19,826 nt of DNA from Cloacimonetes bacterium UBA4175 (GTDB lineage: Bacteria; Cloacimonadota; Cloacimonadia; Cloacimonadales; Cloacimonadaceae), in contig DFUX01000037.1 of assembly GCA_002379855.1 (NCBI GenBank), positions 1-19,826 on the forward strand, given 5' to 3'. Positions 1 to 7,200 of the stretch are shown in pieces; within the stretch, counting starts at the first letter, position 1; each line of letters opens with the position of its first letter. A model generated the notes under the pieces. The model was given only the letters and a program-made list of their open reading frames with translations, searched no databases and was not told the DNA's origin. The position numbers and the translations under genes are program-made.

Positions 1-69
1 AACAGACTTCGGCAGCCCTTTACTTGACAATCGCATAAAATATCCAATACATTCCTCAATATCCTTCAT
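1..69 (-). CDS. Possible 5' fragment of an unidentified gene, cut by the window edge
   Basis: An ATG at 69 on the minus strand opens a frame that stays open to the window edge (23 codons, beginning MKDIEECIGYFMRLSSKG). A GGGAG ribosome-binding sequence sits about six bases upstream. The start codon and about ten following codons resemble the ATG-led stretch in the repeat copy at 7970-8115, so the leader and start of this gene are part of a dispersed element. I do not recognise the protein family. The frame is too short for a firm call: it could be a real gene continuing leftwards, possibly one carried by the repeat, or chance. Confidence 0.35.
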   Translation of the reverse strand, partial: MKDIEECIGYFMRLSSKGLPKSV

Positions 70-180
70 ACCGCTCTCCCTTGCTGCTACTGGCTTTAGC
101 GCCATCATCCTTAGGTCATCCCTCACCAGGTTAAGGATGACTGCCGGAAGACCCCCGGCAAGCCAGGTTTTGCAAATGAG
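35..180 (-). repeat. Dispersed ~145-bp hairpin/leader repeat, copy 1
   Basis: Read on the minus strand, this copy matches 7970-8115. Both begin with CTCATTTGC, both have 46 bases from that point through GTCATCC, and they then share a 41-base core (141 down to 101) with a single mismatch. Similarity continues more loosely through GCAGCAAGGG to an ATGAAG. The core holds a hairpin, GTCATCC (115-121) against GGATGAC (135-141). The match fades about 35 bases past the ATG. A third, partial copy lies at 19762-19826. The outer limits are approximate. Confidence 0.8.
142..160. repeat. Small GC-rich inverted repeat
   Basis: TGCCGG (142-147) pairs with CCGGCA (155-160) around a seven-base loop. It lies inside the outer arm of repeat copy 1 and is absent from copy 2, which has unrelated sequence of equal length there. 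No T-run follows, so a terminator role is not supported. Confidence 0.35.
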
Positions 181-245
181 ACCCATCCCCCTCTATAATA
201 TATAGGTGCTACGATTAGGATGTGGAAAGGAAATAGAACGCGGAT

Positions 246-272
246 AACAGGATCGACAGGATCAGCAGGATT
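246..272. repeat. Three tandem 9-bp units (NNCAGGATN)
   Basis: AACAGGATC, GACAGGATC and AGCAGGATT follow each other without a gap, sharing CAGGAT at a strict nine-base period. A related ATTGACAGGAT word appears upstream of two plus-strand genes, at 15179-15189 and 17849-17859. The function is unknown. Confidence 0.6.
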
Positions 273-318
273 TATGAAAGGTGGAAAGGTGTCCGCCTTT
301 TTGAAGCTTACGCGGACT

Positions 319-383
319 TTTCCAAAAGACTGGATCCTGGCTCAAACCACCCCAGAGGGGCCCGTCTGCCCGGGATGACGCAG
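319..383. repeat. Dispersed GATCC...GGGATGACGCAG repeat, copy A
   Basis: The copy starts with TTCCAAAAGACTGGATCC, continues GGCTCAAACCACCCC and ends CCCGGGATGACGCAG. The ends match copy B (424-510) almost perfectly, while the middle differs in length and sequence. Short palindromic arms (GATCC-GG near the left, CC-GGGAT near the right) suggest a folded RNA or DNA element. Copy C is at 1583-1641. Confidence 0.75.
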
Positions 384-423
384 TATGCAGCCTGGTGGGA
401 CTTGTTTCGGGACTTGCTGCTTG

Positions 424-510
424 TTTCCAAAAGACTGGATCCCGGCTCAAGCCACCCCACCAAACCGCTACGCGCTTTGGCGAGGACCCCGACAGGCCGG
501 GATGACGCAG
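424..510. repeat. Dispersed GATCC...GGGATGACGCAG repeat, copy B
   Basis: It starts TTTCCAAAAGACTGGATCCC, continues GGCTCAAGCCACCCC and ends GGCCGGGATGACGCAG. It lies in direct orientation 105 bases after copy A, with a central stretch about 20 bases longer. CCCGG and CCGGG arms bracket the variable middle. Confidence 0.75.
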
Positions 511-532
511 GCTCCGCACCATTTCCCTCAAA

Positions 533-574
533 CATAGGAAACCCCCGGTCACTCAGGCCGGGGGTTTTCCTATG
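533..574 (-). terminator. Intrinsic terminator of the pirin gene
   Basis: CATAGGAAACCCCCGG (533-548) pairs with CCGGGGGTTTTCCTATG (558-574) around a nine-base loop, with a single bulged T. The stem is about 16 bp with a very GC-rich core, and it sits 29 bases past the pirin stop. The A/T flanks on both sides would allow it to act in either direction. Confidence 0.75.
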
Positions 575-602
575 AAGAAAGGATCAGAAACTATCCGCTT
601 GC

Positions 603-1436
603 CTACTTGATGAAGGTTCCTTTGTCCAGCTCCATAAAGGCTTTTTGGATTTCCTCGCGGGTGTTCATCACGATGGAACCTTTCCAGACAATGGCCTCGC
701 GCAAGGGGCGTCCGCAGAGGAAGAGCATTCGGAAGCCATCGCTGCCTGCCTGCGCCTCGATTTCCGGGCCGTCATCGAAAAGCACCGTTTGGCGATTTCC
801 CACCCGGTGCCCGCCGATCTGCGCCTCGCCTTCGTAAGCGTAGATAAAGCAAGTGTGGCCGATGGCGGTGGGCAGGGTCGCCGTCGCGCCCGCGGGGATG
901 AAGACGTCCCAATACTGTGGGTCGATCATGATATCCTGAGCCGGCCCCGTCACGCCATCCAGGCTGCCGCAAATGATTCTGGCCTCAAATCCGCCGGATG
1001 ATTTCACCAGAGGGATTTGCTCCGCCTTGATGTCGCGGTAGCGGGGATTCATCATCTTCTGTCTGGCGGGCAGATTGGCCCACAACTGAAAGCCATACAT
1101 CCTGCCGATGGGGTTGGGTTTGGGCATTTCCTGGTGAATGATGCCTTTGCCGGCCGTCATCCATTGCACATCGCCTTTGGAAATCACTCCCTGGTTGCCG
1201 AGGCTGTCGGCGTGTTCCACATTGCCTTCCAGCATATAGGTGATGGTTTCGATGCCCCGGTGGGGATGCCAGGGGAAACCCGCAATGTAGTCGCGGGTGT
1301 TGTCATTGCGAAAATCGTCCAACATCAGAAAGGGATCAAAAACACGTTCGTCGCCAAAGCCAAAGGCGCGGTGGAGGCGGACTCCGGCTCCTTCGAGGGT
1401 GGGCTTGGCGTTTTTAATCAATCTCACTCTGCGCAT
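603..1436 (-). CDS. Pirin family cupin protein
   Basis: This is a 277-residue bicupin of the pirin family, near the usual 280-300. The N-terminal cupin has all four metal ligands of canonical pirins: His57 and His59 in HPHRG, then His101 and Glu103 in IIHQEM. The preceding FDPFLMLDDF and the WMTAGKG motif are also family hallmarks. Some bacterial pirins have quercetin 2,3-dioxygenase activity and others modulate metabolic enzymes, so the substrate cannot be read from sequence. No signal peptide is present, so it should be cytoplasmic. The ATG at 1436 has AAAGGAG about eight bases upstream. It is a single-gene unit with a terminator on each side. The family call is secure and the role is not. 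Confidence 0.92.
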   Translation of the reverse strand: MRRVRLIKNAKPTLEGAGVRLHRAFGFGDERVFDPFLMLDDFRNDNTRDYIAGFPWHPHRGIETITYMLEGNVEHADSLGNQGVISKGDVQWMTAGKGIIHQEMPKPNPIGRMYGFQLWANLPARQKMMNPRYRDIKAEQIPLVKSSGGFEARIICGSLDGVTGPAQDIMIDPQYWDVFIPAGATATLPTAIGHTCFIYAYEGEAQIGGHRVGNRQTVLFDDGPEIEAQAGSDGFRMLFLCGRPLREAIVWKGSIVMNTREEIQKAFMELDKGTFIK

Positions 1437-1582
1437 ACATCACTCCTTTGGGTTTGTACCGCGGCCGTTCCTTTGCGCGGGACGCGATCCTGTGTAAACA
1501 ATCTACTCCAAAGAGAGGGTGGCGGCAAACGCAATTCTTGTTTTCTGTATCACAACTGGTTATCTTTCAGGCAATTCATAAG

Positions 1583-1641
1583 AGACGGGATCCTGGGTTA
1601 CGCCACTTCAAATGGGGCCCCTGCTGTCCGGAATGACGCAG
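1583..1641. repeat. Dispersed GATCC...GGATGACGCAG repeat, copy C (diverged)
   Basis: It starts GAGACGGGATCCTGGGTTACGCCAC and ends GTCCGGAATGACGCAG. It keeps the GATCC head and the ATGACGCAG tail of copies A and B, with substitutions. It lies in the 264-base gap between the pirin start and the terminator of the next gene; that gap shows no gene. Confidence 0.6.
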
Positions 1642-1651
1642 TTTTAAGCAC

Positions 1652-1683
1652 AAAAAAATCCCGGAGCGTGAACTCCGGGATTT
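1652..1683 (-). terminator. Intrinsic terminator of the 710-residue secreted protein gene
   Basis: On the minus strand AAATCCCGGAG and CTCCGGGATTT form an 11-bp stem around a six-base loop, followed directly by a run of seven T including stem bases. It begins 18 bases after the stop codon at 1701. This separates the gene from the pirin downstream. Confidence 0.88.
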
Positions 1684-1700
1684 GAGAACTTAGATTGGGT

Positions 1701-3833
1701 TTATTTGATGATGACCATCTTTTTGGATTGGTTGCAAGAGGGGGTGTTGAGTCTGTAAAAATAGACTCCGCTGCCGCAAACGGCGCCCTTGCTGTCTTTG
1801 CCGTCCCAGCCAAGGCTGTGAATACCTTCTTTCACTGTGAAGGTACGCACCAGTTGGCCGCAGATGTTGTAGATGCTGACGGTTCCGGATTCGCCGGCTT
1901 TGACGTCCACATCGATGGTCGCGCTGCCACCCAGCTTAAAGGGGTTGGGGTAGGCGTTTTTCAGCATAGTGGCCGTCGGCAGCGCCGGAGGCACGGTTCC
2001 TTCCACGGTCACACTCACGGGGCCGTAGAAATCGCTGCTCTGGTAATCGACAGCTTCCAACCAGTAGTAGTAGGTTTCGCCGATCTCAACTTCGCTGTCG
2101 GTCACACTGTAGGGGTGAGCTGTGCTGGTGTTGGTGGCCGGGATCAGGATCGGGGTGATGAGGTTGGAACCATCCTGCAGGTCTGAAGTGTTGCGGTAAA
2201 CGCGGTAGCCGTTCATGTGGTGTTCAGACTGGGTTACCCAAGTCAGTTTAACGTCGTTGACCGCGGTCACGGTGGCGGTGAAGCTGCTCAATACCACGGG
2301 GGTAGGATTCTGGTCCTGAGTAATTATCAGTTCATAGTTATCCTGAGGACTGAATTGCCAGCTATCCCATCCATCTTCAGGAGCACCGAAGGTGTAAATA
2401 AACGGCCCTTCACCTTCAGGGAGAGGACAGGTAAATACGCCATTGTCATCAGTATAGCCAAGGAGCTCACCATTCAAGTAAACCGGCACACCAGGGGTGG
2501 GAGGATCAAGAATGAAGGTGATTTGTGGGGCTGGAGCATCCTCTTTATAGAGGGTGAAGGCTATGTCGTTCGCTATTGGGTCGCGGTAGTTGCCGGAAGA
2601 AACCATCATCAGCTTCTTTTGGATTTCTTTATCGAGACGGCTCTTCGCGTAAACGTGCTGGATGGAGAACTGGTCAAGGCCTGTACCGGGAGCAAAGAGG
2701 AACAGATTGGAGGCTCCGCTGTCAACGTCGATCTGGGCTGAGAACCAGCCATTTTCCAGTACCACCTCTTCGGGAAGGACAGCTTCGAACTTGTAAACCT
2801 CCCATGTATCCCATGCGTCCATATAATAGGAGGTGGTGCAATTCACGTTGAATTCATAATCCGGGGTTCCCCAGGTAGGCTCATACAGGATCTCCTCTGG
2901 GATGAATCCGATTCCCTGAGGATTGGGGCCATCGGTGGCGATGACAACACTGTCCGGATCGAGAATCTCATACCAGTTTTCACCAGGCCAAGCGCCGGTC
3001 TTGAAAACGGTGCAGACCTCGTCGCCGGTATTGGCGGTAAAAGTGTAAGCTTCAGGACCAGCGCCGGTGGCAAGGGTGATGTCCTCCAGAACGATGGTTC
3101 CATTCACATACACACTCAGCAGGCTGGTGTCCCAGCCATCACCATAGCTGTCGTAAAGGTTCACGGTATAGGTGCCGGTTGCAGGAGCGATCAGGGGTTG
3201 GGGCGGCTGGGGAACATCAATACCGGTGGGTGGGTTCGTGCCTTCGCCGTCCGTGGCGATTACAACATTGTTCGGATCGAGAATCTCATACCTGTTTTCA
3301 CCAGCCCAGCTGCCGGCTGTGAAGATAGTGGAGATAATGTCGCCGGCATTGGCGCTGAAAGTGTAAGCTTCAGGACCATAGCCGGTGGCAAGGGTGATGT
3401 CGTCCAAAACGACGACTCCGTTCACCAGGACATCCAATTGACTGCCGTTCCAGCCATCACCATAGCTGTCGTAAAGTTTCACGGTGTAGGTGCCGGTTTC
3501 AGGAGCGGTAAGGGGTTCGGGCGGAACAGTCCAGTCAGTAACCTGTTGATAGAACCGGATGATGAAGGGCTCTTGCGCGTTGGGGGTGCCGGGAAACCAG
3601 TCTCCGGAAAAGGCTCCGCAAGCGCCATAAAACTCGACTTTCTTGATGGGATCGGTAACGTTAACGAAGTTGTCGGCGATCTCATAGTTGATATTATCGG
3701 CAGTGTCCAGGGCACTGGTGTACAAGTTTCCAACATCGCTGAAACAGGGTTGGGTGTAAACTTCCGTGTATTGAGCCGATATGCTGAAAGCAAATGCCGC
3801 CAATATCACGGTGAAAAAAAGAAATTTCTTCAT
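1701..3833 (-). CDS. Secreted protein with tandem DSYGDGW modules, FN3-like domain and C-terminal sorting domain
   Basis: This is a 710-residue secreted protein. Residues 1-20 are a signal peptide (Lys-Lys, hydrophobic core, cleavage after ISA). Two beta-rich modules follow, at about 108-196 and 214-302, each with GTYTV-LYDSYGDGW and ending in ENxYEILDPxxVVIATDG. A fibronectin type III-like domain lies at roughly 505-610. The last 90 residues are the sorting module: NAYPNPF, then VSIYNICGQLVR, a W-DGKDSKG turn and a terminal KKMVIIK. Such C-termini are annotated as FlgD-like or type IX (Por) sorting signals in FCB bacteria. The modules may bind ligand or carbohydrate, but no catalytic site is visible. 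The ATG at 3833 has AAGGAG upstream, and the gene forms its own unit. Confidence 0.85.
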   Translation of the reverse strand: MKKFLFFTVILAAFAFSISAQYTEVYTQPCFSDVGNLYTSALDTADNINYEIADNFVNVTDPIKKVEFYGACGAFSGDWFPGTPNAQEPFIIRFYQQVTDWTVPPEPLTAPETGTYTVKLYDSYGDGWNGSQLDVLVNGVVVLDDITLATGYGPEAYTFSANAGDIISTIFTAGSWAGENRYEILDPNNVVIATDGEGTNPPTGIDVPQPPQPLIAPATGTYTVNLYDSYGDGWDTSLLSVYVNGTIVLEDITLATGAGPEAYTFTANTGDEVCTVFKTGAWPGENWYEILDPDSVVIATDGPNPQGIGFIPEEILYEPTWGTPDYEFNVNCTTSYYMDAWDTWEVYKFEAVLPEEVVLENGWFSAQIDVDSGASNLFLFAPGTGLDQFSIQHVYAKSRLDKEIQKKLMMVSSGNYRDPIANDIAFTLYKEDAPAPQITFILDPPTPGVPVYLNGELLGYTDDNGVFTCPLPEGEGPFIYTFGAPEDGWDSWQFSPQDNYELIITQDQNPTPVVLSSFTATVTAVNDVKLTWVTQSEHHMNGYRVYRNTSDLQDGSNLITPILIPATNTSTAHPYSVTDSEVEIGETYYYWLEAVDYQSSDFYGPVSVTVEGTVPPALPTATMLKNAYPNPFKLGGSATIDVDVKAGESGTVSIYNICGQLVRTFTVKEGIHSLGWDGKDSKGAVCGSGVYFYRLNTPSCNQSKKMVIIK
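2928..3194 (-). repeat. DSYGDGW module, unit 2 (coding repeat)
   Basis: This encodes residues 214-302, with DSYGDGW at residue 228, exactly 106 residues (318 bases) after unit 1. The linker between the units is rich in Pro and Gly. Confidence 0.75.
3246..3512 (-). repeat. DSYGDGW module, unit 1 (coding repeat)
   Basis: This encodes residues 108-196 of the 710-residue protein. The DSYGDGW motif begins at residue 122. Nucleotide identity with unit 2 is clearly visible, for example the stretch specifying the TFxANxGD and GPEAYTF segments, so the duplication is fairly recent or homogenised. Confidence 0.75.
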
Positions 3834-3904
3834 TGTGAGTTCTCCTTAAATAGTCACCGGGACTCATCCTAAGCCCCTGGCAATCTGTTTGTTAAAAAAC
3901 AAAT

Positions 3905-3923
3905 GACTTGGATTAGCCAAGTC
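3905..3923. promoter_or_regulatory. Inverted repeat GACTTGG-N5-CCAAGTC
   Basis: Perfect 7-bp arms (3905-3911 and 3917-3923) are separated by five bases, about 70 bases upstream of the start at 3833. The form fits either an operator for a dimeric regulator or an RNA hairpin in the leader. No T-run favours a terminator. Confidence 0.35.
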
Positions 3924-3948
3924 TTCCTAAACACAATCTATAGTTTTC

Positions 3949-3980
3949 GGCCTTGCTTGAAAAACAATTCAAACAAGGCC
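3949..3980. promoter_or_regulatory. Inverted repeat GGCCTTGCTTGAA / TTCAAACAAGGCC
   Basis: Thirteen-base arms with a single mismatch enclose a six-base A-rich loop (3949-3961 and 3968-3980). It lies 116 bases upstream of the secreted-protein start. It could be an operator or a leader structure. It is not tied to a coding end on either strand. Confidence 0.4.
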
Positions 3981-4197
3981 TACATGTATTTCAAATTGTC
4001 GCCAAAACAACATCTATAAACGCCCTGCTACACCACAAATAATGAGGTTAATGAATATGTCAAGAGTTAAAAGCATTTTTCTGGAATCAGCCGAGGCTGA
4101 AAAAAGTAGATGCGTACTGGGATTGGCAAAGCCGGAAAGCCTGCAATGCTGTTCCTGCCTCGCCGTTTCCGCCCAGGGCAGATTCACATCCAGGCAT

Positions 4198-4226
4198 AAA
4201 AAACCGGCGGAGTGTTGCTCCGCCGG
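4198..4226 (-). terminator. Intrinsic terminator of nifJ
   Basis: On the minus strand CCGGCGGAG (4226-4218) and CTCCGCCGG (4212-4204) form a perfect 9-bp stem with a five-base loop, followed by TTTTTT (4203-4198). It starts 20 bases after the nifJ stop. Confidence 0.9.
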
Positions 4227-4246
4227 ATTATGGATTGCCGAGGATT

Positions 4247-7200
4247 TTAGCTCTCGGTTAGTTTTTTGTATTGCAGATATCTGTCCTTGAAGAACTCCTC
4301 TGCTTCGTTCTGGAAGCGTTCGGAGCGTTCCGGGAAGATCCTGCGCAGCCCAGCGTAGCGGTTTTCGTCCTTGAAGAAATCTTTCACGCTGAGAGTGGGT
4401 TCCTTGCTGTCCAGGCTAAGCGGATGCTTGCCCTGTCCGGCATTGAGGGGATTGTAGCGGTAGAGCAGCCAGTAGCCGGCATCCACGGCGGTCTTTTGCC
4501 GTTTCTGGCTCATGGACATATCGATGCCGTGGTTGATGCAGGGAGCATAGGCGATGACGATGGAGGGTCCGGGATAGGCTTCCGCTTCCATGATCGCGTT
4601 CAGGGCCTGGGCTTTGTTCGCTCCCATGGCGATGGCGGCCACATACACGTAGCCGTAGTTCATCATCATCATGCCGAGGTCTTTCTTGTTGGTTTCCTTG
4701 CCGGCTTCGGCGAAGCGGGCGATGGAACCCAGGGGAGTGGCTTTGGAGGCCTGTCCGCCTGTGTTGGAATACACTTCGGTATCCAGCACCAGGACATTCA
4801 CATTCTGGTTGGAGGCCATCACATGATCCAGCCCGCCATACCCGATGTCATAGGCCCAGCCGTCTCCGCCGATGGCCCAGATCGATTTTTCCACAAGGTA
4901 ATCCTGCAGTTCGGCAACCTTTTGAAGGATGGGTTTGCAGCCTTCGCAAGCGTTCTGGATAGCGGCAGGCAGCAGGGCTTTCACCTTTGCGGCGTTGTCT
5001 TTGGCGGCCTGATCGACGGCAGTCCAGTGTTCCAGGGCATAGCCGAGGGCTTCCTTCAGGGCGGGATCGATGGATTTATCCCGCAGTTGCTCGATGGCGG
5101 CTTTGAGCAGTTTGCGGTGGGAATTGACCGCCAGGCGCATGCCGAAGCCGTATTCGGCGTTGTCTTCAAAGAGGCTGTTAGCCCAGGCGGGGCCTTTGCC
5201 GTCTTTGTTTTTGGCATAGGGGATGGTGGGGAAGGTGCCGCCCCAGATCGAGGAGCAGCCTGTGGCGTTGGCGATGATCATGCGGTCGCCGAAAAGCTGG
5301 GTGAGCAGCTTGATATAGGGGGTTTCGCCGCAACCCGCGCAGGCTCCGGAGAACTCCAAAAGCGGCTGCTTGAACTGCGAGCCCTTCACGTTGCTTTCCT
5401 TGAAATTGCCCATCACATCGGAAGGCAACTCTTCAAAGAACTGATAGTTATCCTGTTCGCCATTGGCGCGTTCGTCCTCGATGGGGTGCATCACCAGGGC
5501 GGCCTTGGGGCATTCGTTGACGCAAACGCGGCAGCTCTGGCAGTCGTCGATATATACTTGGACTTTGTATTGGTATCCTTCGGCGCCGGTTGCCTTGAGG
5601 GTTTTGAAGGTTTTGGGAGCGTCGGCGAGGTCAGCTTCGGCGATCAGCTTGGCGCGGATCGCGGCATGGGGGCACACGAAGGAGCACTGGTTGCACTGGA
5701 TGCAGTTTTCGGGAATCCAACGGGGCACAGAGGGAGCCACGCTGCGCTTTTCCAGTTTGGCGGTGCCGCTGGGGGCATAGCCATCCAGAGGCATCTGGGA
5801 AACCTTGATCTTGTCGCCCTGTTCGCGCATGATGGGTTCGATCACGTCTGTGATATAGGCATCGGAGCCATCCGGAACCAGCTTGAGGCGAGGCGCGCAC
5901 TCCGCGGGCACGGTGGCCGGGATTTCCACTTCCACCAAGGCTTCGTTGACCTTGTCCACGGCGTCCAGATTCATTTTGACCACTTTATCGCCTTTGCGGC
6001 CGTAGGTCTTTTTGATGGATTCCTTGATCAGCGCGATGGCTTCCTTGCGTTCCAGGATGCCGGAGATGAGGAAGAAAGCGGTTTGCATCACGGTGTTCAC
6101 CCTGCCGCCCAGGCCGACTTCCTCGGCGATCTTGAGGCCATCGACATTGTAGAACTTGATCTTGCGGTCGATGATGATCTGCTGCATATCGCGGGTGAGG
6201 TTGCTGAAGGCTTCCTCGCGTGTCCAAGAGGAGTTGAGCAGGAAGACGCCGTTTTCCTTGATGCCTTCCAGGAGGTCGAAACGGCCGATGAAGGCTGGAT
6301 TGTGGCAGGCCACAAAGTCTTCCTTGGTCACAAAATACTGGCTCTTGATGGGGCTTTTGCCAAAGCGGAGGTGGCTTCTGGTGATGCCGCCGCTTTTCTT
6401 GGAATCGTATTGGAAATAGCCCTGCACATAGAGGTCGGTGTTGTCGCCGATGATCTTGATGCTGTTCTTGTTGGCGCCCACGGTGCCATCGGAGCCGAGG
6501 CCCCAGAACTTGCAGTTGATGGTTCCTTCCGGGCTGGGGTCGATATATTCGTCCAAGGGCAGGCTAAGTTTGGTGACATCGTCGTCGATGCCCACGGTGA
6601 AGCCATGGAAGCCCTTGGCCATGAGATGCTTGTAAACAGCCAGGACCATGGTGGGGGTGAAGTCCTTGCTGGAGAGGCCATAGCGTCCGCCGATGGTGAA
6701 TATGCCGGGGCGGTCCTTGAGGGCGGAGACGATATCCAGGTAGAGGGGTTCGCCGATCGCGCCCGGTTCCTTGGTGCGGTCGAGCACAGCCACGTTTTTC
6801 ACGCTGGCAGGCAGGGCGGTAAGGAAACGCGTCACGTTGAAGGGGCGGTAGAGGCGGACTTTGACCAGTCCCAGCTTCATACCGCGCCTGGCGTTAAGGT
6901 AGGTGATTGTTTCTTCGATGGTCTCGCAAGCGCTGCCCATGGCCACGATCACGTGTTCGGCCTCGGGGTGTCCCACATAGTCGAACAGCTTGTAGCTGCG
7001 GCCGACGGTGGCGCCGACCTTTTCCATCATCTCTTCTACGATGCCCGGGGCTTCCAGGTAGTGCTTGTTGCTGGTCTCGCGTCCCTGGAAATAGACATCC
7101 GGATTCTGCTGCCCCACCTTGACGCGGGGGTTTTCCGGATTGAGGGCGCGCTGGCGGAAAGCCTCCACCAGGGCGGGATCGTTGAGGCTGGCCATGGTCT

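Larger units (their letters stand above)
70..602. other. Intergenic region rich in repeats, no convincing gene
   Basis: About 530 bases hold most of hairpin-repeat copy 1, an AT-rich stretch with TATAAT near 195-200 and no matching -35 box, a 9-bp triplet repeat, two tandem copies of a GATCC/GGGATGACG repeat, and the pirin terminator. Open frames here (for example 262-552 minus and 375-575 plus) simply read through the repeats and have no family features. Confidence 0.7.
3834..4246. other. Leader/intergenic region with two inverted repeats, no gene
   Basis: This gap separates the 710-residue protein gene from the end of nifJ. It holds the nifJ terminator and two inverted repeats (3905-3923 and 3949-3980) upstream of the secreted-protein gene. 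No clear -35/-10 pair is visible. The frame at 4042-4290 runs through the nifJ terminator into nifJ and looks like chance. Confidence 0.6.

Noticed and set aside
262..552. Minus-strand frame of 96 codons (with a plus-strand frame at 375-575)
   Set aside because: The protein is just two translated copies of the GATCC/GGGATGACG repeat, with no protein features.
4042..4290. Plus-strand 82-codon frame downstream of nifJ
   Set aside because: It runs over the nifJ terminator and into the end of nifJ, lacks a ribosome-binding site and has no recognisable features.
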